Shown here: positions 1 through 5,697 of the stretch, in pieces | Layout of the letters: each line of letters begins with the position of its first letter | How positions within the stretch are numbered: the first letter of the stretch is position 1 | NCBI GenBank assembly: GCA_023386255.1 | Contig: JAEWKB010000286.1 | Span: 1-6,305 of the forward strand | Source of the DNA: Bacteroidota bacterium | GTDB lineage: Bacteria > Bacteroidota > Bacteroidia > Flavobacteriales > Flavobacteriaceae | Length of the DNA: 6,305 nt | Direction of reading: 5' to 3' | The notes under the pieces: model-generated | What the model was told of the DNA's origin: nothing | Seen by the model: only the letters and a program-made list of their open reading frames with translations | The model's database searches: none | Made by a program: the position numbers and the translations under genes

Positions 1-701
1 GCATTAATGATGGCTGCTTCACTGGCTGTGTTGTTGAAGAAGACATGAGCTTCTTGAAGAGAAACCTGTTTTATTATGGCATCATAAACGGCTTGAACTT
101 CTTCGTGGCTGTATTGCGAATAAAAAAGCTGCGGGTTACCATGAAAGCGGTAATAGCCAATAGTGTTGGTAGCTATTACAGCATTGGGTAGCTTGGGGTA
201 GTCCACACTGCAAAAGGATATATTGTTATATTGCAGTGCGCTGTATACTTCCTGCTGCCACCAGCTTGGGTGACGGAACTCAATCACATTCTTAAATTCA
301 GGGTTCATGGAATTCACCAAAATGTTAAGCCTGTCTTCGGTAAAGTCATAACTCGGCGGCAGCTGGAAGAGTACACAGCCTAACTTATCCGCTAAACCAT
401 CACGGCAGGCGGTATAAAATTCCTCCAGTTCCTGTTGGCAGTCAATAAACCTTTTAAGGTGCGTAATGAGCTTAGGCGCTTTAAGTGAAAAAATAAAACC
501 TTCAGGCGCTTTTTTGTACCATGACTGCAACGATTTTATGGTTGGGAATTTATAGAAACTGCCATTAATTTCATAAGTGTCAAATTGCGTGCAATAGTAC
601 TCGAACCATTTTTTGGCAGGCAGGTCTTCAGGGTAAAAGATGCCTTCCCACTGCGGTGTCCGGTAACCGGAGCAGCCTATATGTAGCTTAAGATTATTCA
701 T
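1..701 (-). CDS. DUF72 (YecE-like) family protein, C-terminus cut by window edge
   Basis: The reading frame is open from the ATG at 699-701 to the window edge, giving 233 visible codons and no stop, so the 3' end lies outside. The family is recognised from its usual landmarks in order: IGCSGY near residues 8-13, YEINGSFYKFP at about 43-53 (the family's E-x-N-x-(S/T)-F-Y motif), FQLPPSY at about 112-118, IEFRHPSW at about 140-147, YYRFHG at about 183-188 and VFFNN near 220. DUF72 proteins (COG1801, YecE) are cytoplasmic TIM-barrel-like proteins of about 240-300 residues with no proven reaction, so only a short tail should be missing. The start codon lies inside the end of the upstream glycosylase gene (8-bp overlap, ATGAATAA), so translation is probably coupled. 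The family call is secure; the biochemical role is unknown, and a link to DNA repair is only an inference from the neighbour. Confidence 0.9.
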   Translation of the reverse strand, partial: MNNLKLHIGCSGYRTPQWEGIFYPEDLPAKKWFEYYCTQFDTYEINGSFYKFPTIKSLQSWYKKAPEGFIFSLKAPKLITHLKRFIDCQQELEEFYTACRDGLADKLGCVLFQLPPSYDFTEDRLNILVNSMNPEFKNVIEFRHPSWWQQEVYSALQYNNISFCSVDYPKLPNAVIATNTIGYYRFHGNPQLFYSQYSHEEVQAVYDAIIKQVSLQEAHVFFNNTASEAAIIN

Positions 702-1425
702 ATAAATGCTGGCAATTGGTGCAGAAAAAGCTCCTACGCTTTTTAACTCCTGTAACTTTCTTTATTAGCGGCAGGTCACAACGTTTGCATATTTTTTTAG
801 TATGCGCCAGCCAGTGCTTTTTAAGTTCATACTTCTTTTTCCATTCCAGGAACTGGAAGCTGTAAATGCCTGCTTCCTCAATTAATTCATTTACTTTTTC
901 AGTGGGCAGGTTACCTACTTTAGCTTCGGGATGAACAAAAATCCGGTACAGCACTTCATTTTTAATGATGTTGCCAACACCCGAAAACACATCCTGTTCC
1001 AGCAGCGCATCGCAAACCAGTTTATCAGGTGTGGCAGCCAGTTTGGCTTTAGCCGGTTCACTGTCCCAGGCATCGTTCATTACATCGGCACTCCAGTCGT
1101 AATGATCATTAATGTCACCTTCGAGGATTTTTACCGAACAGGCGTAAAAGTTAATTTCTCCATCTTTAAACTGCAGGCTAAGGCGGGGAGGGGAAGCTTT
1201 TTGCTCGTTTATACGATAGCTCCCGAACAGCATAAGGTGGATGCGGATGGTAAAATCTTCAAAACAAATAAGGAAGTGCTTGCCCCAGCTTTTAAAAGCA
1301 ATTACTTTTTTTCCTTCGGCACGGGCAATATCAACTTTAGAATTACCCGAAACAGCTACAACCTTTTTTCCGGCAAACTCCTGTACTTCTTCTTTTAGTA
1401 TAACTATACTTGGCCCCTCAGGCAT
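694..1425 (-). CDS. Fpg/Nei-family DNA glycosylase/AP lyase (endonuclease VIII-like)
   Basis: This 243-residue protein should remove oxidised bases from DNA and nick the abasic site in base excision repair. It begins MPEGP, with the catalytic N-terminal proline (P2) and glutamate (E3); PEGP is the Nei-type form, where Fpg usually has PELP. A conserved lysine lies in SWGKH (K49). The helix-two-turn-helix is at about 139-165, with the signature GVGN at 149-152 followed by E157. A C-terminal zinc finger has C213, C216, C235 and C238, with R231 just before the third cysteine, as expected for the DNA-contacting finger arginine. The length is slightly below E. coli Nei (263). The DxRxFG-type segment typical of Fpg is not apparent near residues 90-105, which also favours a Nei-like enzyme. 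All key residues are present, so it is probably active. The preferred base cannot be told from sequence. It overlaps the DUF72 gene downstream by 8 bp. Confidence 0.92.
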   Translation of the reverse strand: MPEGPSIVILKEEVQEFAGKKVVAVSGNSKVDIARAEGKKVIAFKSWGKHFLICFEDFTIRIHLMLFGSYRINEQKASPPRLSLQFKDGEINFYACSVKILEGDINDHYDWSADVMNDAWDSEPAKAKLAATPDKLVCDALLEQDVFSGVGNIIKNEVLYRIFVHPEAKVGNLPTEKVNELIEEAGIYSFQFLEWKKKYELKKHWLAHTKKICKRCDLPLIKKVTGVKKRRSFFCTNCQHLYE

Positions 1426-1446
1426 AACTTATACGTGTTAGGTACT

Positions 1447-1476
1447 TAAAGTTACGGCTGATTATTGAGCAGACAA
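1447..1476 (-). promoter_or_regulatory. Possible Bacteroidota-type promoter for the glycosylase/DUF72 genes
   Basis: Read on the minus strand, TTG at 1476-1474 is followed after 19 bases by TAACTTTA at 1454-1447. This resembles the known Bacteroidota pattern TTG-N(17-23)-TAnnTTTG, with A instead of G at the last base. A start about 7 bases downstream would give a leader of roughly 15 bases before the ATG at 1425. The direct repeat CAATTTTA (plus-strand reading) at 1474-1481 and 1489-1496 covers the -33 part. It would let the glycosylase pair be expressed apart from the two-component genes upstream. AT-rich DNA gives such matches by chance, so confidence is low. Confidence 0.35.
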
Positions 1477-1507
1477 TTTTAGTTTAAGCAATTTTAACGC
1501 GCCAGTA

Positions 1508-2200
1508 TTATTTTACAATCAATTTATAGCCTATCCCGCGAATATTTACAATAGATAAGTTTTTATCTTTTGAAAGATATTTGCGCAGCCTGGAAATGAA
1601 TACATCCATACTGCGGGCATTAAAAAAAGTGTCATTGCCCCATAACTCCAAAAGTACTTCCTGCCTTTTCAGTACAGCATCTTTATTTTTAATTAACCTG
1701 TGCAGCAGTTCATTTTCAAGGTGGGTAAGCACAATCTTGTCCTTGTCATGCTTAAGTTCCATTGCCCGGTAGTCAAACACATAATGCCCAATTGAACAGC
1801 TATCCTGTGGTGCCGCGGCCACTACAGCGTGCTGTGTGTTTCGCTGCAGTAAGGCCCTCATCCTTACAATAAGTTCATCAATGCTGTAGGGTTTCCTTAT
1901 GTAATCATTGCAGCCGGTTTCAAAACCTTTAACAACATCCTCGGTAAGGGAGCGTGCCGTGAGAAAAATAATGGGAATTTCACTGTCTTTCTGGCGTATC
2001 TCTTTAACCAGCGAATAACCATCAAGGCCAGGCATCATTATATCGATCACGCAAATATCAAATGAAGCCGGATTAAATACCTGCAATGCTTTGCTGCCGT
2101 CTTCTATCCATTGTACCACAAACCCGCACTGCGAAAGTATATCAGTTGTTATCCGGGCAAGCGCTGCTTCATCTTCTACATATAACACACGAACACTCAT
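1508..2200 (-). CDS. OmpR/PhoB-family response regulator (RprY-like)
   Basis: This 230-residue DNA-binding regulator is the probable phosphorylation partner of the kinase encoded immediately upstream. The receiver domain (about 1-118) has the acidic pocket E9/D10, the phospho-acceptor D53 in VIDIMMPGLDG, the switch threonine T81 in FLTAR, and K103 in IRKPYS. A linker of about 20 residues leads to a winged-helix domain (about 135-229) with the recognition-helix stretch RSMDVFISRLRKYL and the wing RGIGYKLIVK. All phosphotransfer residues are present, so ordinary activation is expected. The gene starts within the kinase stop codon (ATGA, 2197-2200), the usual sign of one transcript with coupled translation. 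The sequence style recalls RprY of Bacteroides, but orthology is not proven here. OmpR-type regulators commonly bind direct repeats about 10-11 bp apart, and such an array lies upstream of the kinase at 3518-3567. Confidence 0.95.
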   Translation of the reverse strand: MSVRVLYVEDEAALARITTDILSQCGFVVQWIEDGSKALQVFNPASFDICVIDIMMPGLDGYSLVKEIRQKDSEIPIIFLTARSLTEDVVKGFETGCNDYIRKPYSIDELIVRMRALLQRNTQHAVVAAAPQDSCSIGHYVFDYRAMELKHDKDKIVLTHLENELLHRLIKNKDAVLKRQEVLLELWGNDTFFNARSMDVFISRLRKYLSKDKNLSIVNIRGIGYKLIVK

Positions 2201-3489
2201 ACCGCCGAAAGTTTAATTTCAAACGTAGTGCCATCATTTATCTCACTAGCCAGAACCTTCAGTTCGCCGTGGTGTAGCGCCACAATTTCATAAGAGTAGC
2301 TTAAACCAAGTCCGTAGCCTTTTACTTTATGCAAATCGCCTTCGCTTACGCGGTAGTAGGGTTTAAAGATATTTTTGTGGTGTTCGGCAGGTATCCCAAT
2401 ACCGTTGTCCTTAAAGTATAGTTTAACCATGTCTTTTTCTGCAAAAGCAGTTATTGATAAATGTGGTGTGGCTGAGGTATATTTTAGTGCATTATCTATT
2501 ATATTGGAAAATACATTTGATATATGGTCTGTATCAGCCTTAACCTGTAAATTGCCGGGAATATTAATATCTACCACAGCCTCAGACTGTACAATTCGCA
2601 GCTTGAAGTTTGCCAACACTTTTTCAAGAAGTGCATGTAGATTTTGGGTAGTTGGGCTGAGGTGAATCTTGCCCGCACTAAGCTTAGCATTATACAAGAT
2701 ACTTTCGGCCATGCCCGAGAGGCGCTGCAAATCGGCATGCATAAGCTGTATATATTCGCGCGCTACGGTTTTATCATCAAGTACATTATATTTATCAAGG
2801 GCTTCTGTAGCCACAAGCAGTGTTGAAAGGGGAGTTTTGAGCTCATGCGTCATGTTATTAGTAAAGTCCTCTTTCATCCGGAGCAGCCTTCCGGCCTTTT
2901 GCGTGGTATGTACCAGTAATGCTACCGCACCTATGCATATGGCAAGGTAAAACAGCATTGCAATTATTTGTGGCTTAATACGATTAAAAATGTAATGATT
3001 AAGGTTTAACAGGTAAATTTTGTAATTAACCCCCTTATCCATTTTAGAGTAAACAACTGGTGTTACATAGTTACTTGTGGTAGCGCCCGCCGGATATATA
3101 CCGGACTCGCCTAGTATATTGTAAGCAATGCTGTAGCGTAAGCCCGGTGCCTGCTCATTTAAATTAAGTTTTACCTGCTCGAGCAGTTGGCGGTTTACTT
3201 TTGCCATTTTAGGGTGTGCTATAAGGGAGTCTACTACCTTTTGGTTGGGCTGCATTTTATCCTGCTCTTCTTCATTACTTAAAGACATGCTTGTGTAGTA
3301 TACAAAGGCATTCACATTAAGTACAGAGCCTTCCAGGGCAAATTCACATTCCTTATATACTTGTTCCTTTTGGTTTTGGTAGGTTACATATAGCCAATAT
3401 ACCTGGAATACTATAATCAGCAACACTGTTATGGTAGCATATAGCAATGTTAACCGGCCTCTTTTTTCGTTTTGTTTAAAAAGCTTCAT
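2197..3489 (-). CDS. Membrane sensor histidine kinase without HAMP (RprX-like)
   Basis: This 430-residue inner-membrane kinase should sense a periplasmic or envelope signal and phosphorylate the adjacent regulator. A first transmembrane segment lies at about 14-34 and a second at about 175-195, enclosing a periplasmic region of about 140 residues with an acidic patch (EEEQD, 73-77). No domain family is recognised in this sensor region. There is no room for a HAMP domain: the phospho-acceptor H215 in the H-box (FTNNMTHELKTPLS) follows the second membrane segment by only about 20 residues. The ATPase domain is complete, with N-box NVFSNIIDNALKY (325-337), G1 box DNGIGIP (361-367), F-box near FKPYYR and G2 box GYGLGLS (391-397). 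The start ATG at 3489 gives a proper short basic N-terminus before the first membrane helix. The gene is divergent from the secreted protease, with 128 bp between the start codons. Its ligand cannot be read from sequence. Confidence 0.95.
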   Translation of the reverse strand: MKLFKQNEKRGRLTLLYATITVLLIIVFQVYWLYVTYQNQKEQVYKECEFALEGSVLNVNAFVYYTSMSLSNEEEQDKMQPNQKVVDSLIAHPKMAKVNRQLLEQVKLNLNEQAPGLRYSIAYNILGESGIYPAGATTSNYVTPVVYSKMDKGVNYKIYLLNLNHYIFNRIKPQIIAMLFYLAICIGAVALLVHTTQKAGRLLRMKEDFTNNMTHELKTPLSTLLVATEALDKYNVLDDKTVAREYIQLMHADLQRLSGMAESILYNAKLSAGKIHLSPTTQNLHALLEKVLANFKLRIVQSEAVVDINIPGNLQVKADTDHISNVFSNIIDNALKYTSATPHLSITAFAEKDMVKLYFKDNGIGIPAEHHKNIFKPYYRVSEGDLHKVKGYGLGLSYSYEIVALHHGELKVLASEINDGTTFEIKLSAV

Positions 3490-3517
3490 GAAGCCAAAAA
3501 TATAGATATTTAATATA

Positions 3518-3567
3518 TGTTAAAACTTGTTAACACTAAATAACATTAAATAAAACTACTTAACTGT
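3518..3567. repeat. Five in-phase 10-bp TAA-containing units, candidate regulator-binding array
   Basis: Five consecutive decamers each carry TAA at positions 4-6: TGTTAAAACT, TGTTAACACT, AAATAACATT, AAATAAAACT, ACTTAACTGT. The TAA triplets start at 3521, 3531, 3541, 3551 and 3561. The first two decamers differ at one base. The array ends about 20 bp before the protease -7 element and occupies the leader or promoter of the kinase. A one-helical-turn pitch fits tandem binding of an OmpR-type winged-helix dimer, and the regulator encoded next door is of that family. Intrinsic DNA curvature from phased A-runs is the main alternative. Confidence 0.45.
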
Positions 3568-3588
3568 ACGGCTTTTAGCACAAAACTA
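3551..3588 (-). promoter_or_regulatory. Candidate promoter region for the two-component operon
   Basis: Two overlapping minus-strand candidates are visible. One is TTTG (3584-3581) followed after 22 bases by TAGTTTTA (3558-3551), close to the Bacteroidota consensus apart from the final base. The other is an exact TAnnTTTG match, TAGTTTTG (3588-3581), whose nearest upstream TTG (3606-3604) is only 15 bases away, slightly short of the usual 17-23. Either would give a leader of about 55-85 bases before the kinase ATG. A third exact TAnnTTTG match, TATTTTTG at 3502-3495, lies so close to the ATG that it would make the message leaderless and is less likely. Confidence 0.35.
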
Positions 3589-3594
3589 TATTTG
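3587..3594 (+). promoter_or_regulatory. Candidate -7 element (TAnnTTTG) of the secreted protease promoter
   Basis: TATATTTG at 3587-3594 is an exact match to the Bacteroidota -7 consensus TAnnTTTG. Transcription would start near 3600, about 17 bases before the ATG at 3618. No TTG is found 17-23 bases upstream; the nearest likeness is CTG at 3564-3566, inside the decamer array. A good -7 with a poor -33 is what one expects of a promoter that needs an activator, which is an inference. Confidence 0.5.
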
Positions 3595-3617
3595 TTTCCT
3601 AACCAAAAAGCGTGTTT

Positions 3618-5624
3618 ATGAGAAACAAAATTATTTTACTAACTACATTTTTAATTCTTTCCTTTCTTTCGCAAAATGGTATTGCACAGGAAAAACAGCC
3701 TGCAAGGTTCGGAAAAGAAATTCAGGGGCAGGATAAATTATTGTTGCCGTGTGCTGACGATAAATATGAGGCTTACCTGAATGAAAAGTATCCCGACAGG
3801 GCAACGGCTGAAAGTTTTGAAAAATGGATAGCTTCAAAAAGAGGGAGCACAAGTACCAACAGGAACGGAAATACTGTAATAACAGTACCCGTTGTTGTGC
3901 ATGTAGTGCATAATGGTGATGCTGTGGGTGTTGATGAAAACATAGCAGATGCCCAGGTACAATCTCAAATCACGGTACTTAACCAGGATTTCAGGCGGAT
4001 GCTTAATACGCCGGGGCATAATACTCATCCGGCCGGGGCTGATATAGAGATACAGTTCTGCCTCGCACAGCGTGACCCTAATGGTGAACCCACTACAGGA
4101 ATAAACCGGATAAATGCGCCTTTTCCCAGCTGGGATATGGCATCTATTGAAATGATACTAAAGCCCCAAACGCAGTGGGACCCCGAAAATTACCTTAATA
4201 TTTGGGTGTGCCGATTTGGAGGAGATATAGCTTCTTTGGGGGGATATGCATTTTATCCACAGCAGTCCGGGCTTCCGGGTCTGGAGGGGCCTCCGGGTAT
4301 GCCTACCACCGCCGATGGCGTAGTGCTGCTTTATAATGTTGTAGGATCTTCTGATATATATCCGCAGGGAAATTACATACCCGGTAACGACAAAGGCCGT
4401 GTTGCCACACATGAGGTAGGGCATTTTTTTGGCTTACGCCATATTTGGGGTGATGAGCAAAATTGCGCAGGGACAGACTACTGTAACGATACACCACCTG
4501 CAAATATGAATATTTCATGTTTGGCAACAGATTCATGTACAGCAGACAATTTGCCAGATATGATTGAAAATTACATGGATTATACGCCTGATGTTTGTAA
4601 AAGCATTTTCACGAATGATCAAAAGTTGCGTATACAAACTGTGATGCAAAATTCTCCGCGCAGGGGTTCTTTGGGTAACTCTGACGGATGTGTTTTTCCT
4701 GTAGATCTTAATATTGACGGGATGCTCAGGATTTTTGATGTAGGAGTGAAGTGCAATAATGTGCTAAGGCCGGTTGTAGTGCTGACAAATAAAGGATTAT
4801 TGCCAATGACTTCAGCCACCATAGTATATAGGGTTGATAATGGCATAGAGCAAACCTATAACTGGACAGGTAACCTGGCAACCGATGCCTTTACGCAAAT
4901 AACTTTGACTGATATAGCGGCTGCAACAGGTAATCATAGCCTTCATGTGGAGCTAACTGCTGTTAACGGGGCGCCCGATGAGTATGCCCACAATAATGTG
5001 AGGTCTGCAGTATTTAATGTAAGCCAGCTGCAGGATTATGATACACAAACCGTTACCTTCCACCTTCAGCGGGACAGGTTTGGTTCTGACACTACCTGGC
5101 AATTAACTAACAGTGCAGGTACAGTGCTATATATCGGAGGGCCATATACTGATACCGGAACTATGCCCGCCCTTATGACGCAGACATTAAACCTGGCGCA
5201 GAATGATTGTTACACGTTTTCTATACATGATGCATTTGGCGATGGTATTTGCTGCGCGAACGGCAATGGCAGCTTTGCATTGTTAACAGCTGATAATACG
5301 TTAATATCAGCAGGAGGTGATTTTGGTGCGGCGGCAACCGTTAATTTCGGAATTAATTATACGTTAAGTAATCATGATGTTGAAGAGCAGCCGGAACTTA
5401 CAATCTATCCGGTGCCTGTAAAGGATGTATTAAACATTACATACAAAAATGACAGGCCGGAAGGTTATATCATTCATAATGCACTGGGGCAGCGAATAGC
5501 CGAAGGGGTAATATTGCAGGATAAGGATCTTCAGATAAACACCTCAGGATTTGCGAAGGGGGTTTATAGCATCACGTTAAATTCAGGCGCCGGATCCAAA
5601 ACATTGAAATTTATAAAAGAGTAG
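3618..5624 (+). CDS. Secreted M43-type zinc metalloprotease with T9SS sorting domain
   Basis: This 668-residue protease is exported by Sec and then by the type IX system to the surface or medium. I start it at ATG 3618 because this gives a classic signal peptide (MRNK, hydrophobic core, likely cut after A23); an in-frame GTG at 3612 would add two residues. A pro-region with a lone C45 in LLLPCADD could act as a cysteine switch (inference). The catalytic domain, about 85-355, has HEVGHFFGLRH with zinc ligands H265, H269 and H275 and catalytic E266, the DYCNDTP segment at 287-293 and the Met-turn NYMDY (M320), all typical of pappalysin/cytophagalysin proteases. A CARDB-like beta domain follows at about 363-470. 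Next comes a beta domain with D-x-F-GDGICC (538-546) at about 474-580, and then a type A T9SS sorting domain at about 592-668 (LTIYPVPVKDVLNI to the end). The enzyme should be active. Its substrate is unknown; nutrient protein degradation is a guess. Confidence 0.94.
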   Translation: MRNKIILLTTFLILSFLSQNGIAQEKQPARFGKEIQGQDKLLLPCADDKYEAYLNEKYPDRATAESFEKWIASKRGSTSTNRNGNTVITVPVVVHVVHNGDAVGVDENIADAQVQSQITVLNQDFRRMLNTPGHNTHPAGADIEIQFCLAQRDPNGEPTTGINRINAPFPSWDMASIEMILKPQTQWDPENYLNIWVCRFGGDIASLGGYAFYPQQSGLPGLEGPPGMPTTADGVVLLYNVVGSSDIYPQGNYIPGNDKGRVATHEVGHFFGLRHIWGDEQNCAGTDYCNDTPPANMNISCLATDSCTADNLPDMIENYMDYTPDVCKSIFTNDQKLRIQTVMQNSPRRGSLGNSDGCVFPVDLNIDGMLRIFDVGVKCNNVLRPVVVLTNKGLLPMTSATIVYRVDNGIEQTYNWTGNLATDAFTQITLTDIAAATGNHSLHVELTAVNGAPDEYAHNNVRSAVFNVSQLQDYDTQTVTFHLQRDRFGSDTTWQLTNSAGTVLYIGGPYTDTGTMPALMTQTLNLAQNDCYTFSIHDAFGDGICCANGNGSFALLTADNTLISAGGDFGAAATVNFGINYTLSNHDVEEQPELTIYPVPVKDVLNITYKNDRPEGYIIHNALGQRIAEGVILQDKDLQINTSGFAKGVYSITLNSGAGSKTLKFIKE

Positions 5625-5650
5625 TTTTTTTCAGGTTTAGTTGTAATGGA

Positions 5651-5678
5651 AAAAGCCGGGCATTCTTGTCCGGCTTTT
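5651..5678. terminator. Bidirectional intrinsic terminator between convergent genes
   Basis: AAAAGCCGG (5651-5659) pairs perfectly with CCGGCTTTT (5670-5678) around a 10-base loop, a 9-bp stem with a GC-rich core. The A-run on one side and T-run on the other give a U-tract in both directions. It lies 26 bases after the protease stop and 19 bases after the stop of the convergent fibronectin-repeat gene, so one hairpin can end both transcripts. Confidence 0.88.
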
Positions 5679-5697
5679 CTTGTAATTGATGGTTGGT

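Noticed and set aside
931..1398. Plus-strand open frame of 155 codons opposite the glycosylase gene
   Set aside because: It lies wholly antisense to a well supported Fpg/Nei gene, shows no domain, and has no promoter-like site near its start. It is a shadow frame.
1426..1507. Intrinsic terminator between the response regulator and the glycosylase
   Set aside because: No stem longer than about 3-4 bp with a following T-run could be found on the minus strand in this gap.
2375..2950. Three plus-strand open frames opposite the histidine kinase
   Set aside because: They are antisense to the conserved ATPase, H-box and membrane-segment coding parts, show no recognisable protein features, and overlap one another.
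3612..3614. GTG as the protease start
   Set aside because: The ATG two codons later gives a standard signal peptide beginning MRNK and is the more usual start codon.
3643..4846. Several minus-strand open frames of 64-88 codons opposite the protease
   Set aside because: They are short, mutually overlapping and without domain features. The protease frame explains the sequence, including zinc-site and Met-turn motifs.
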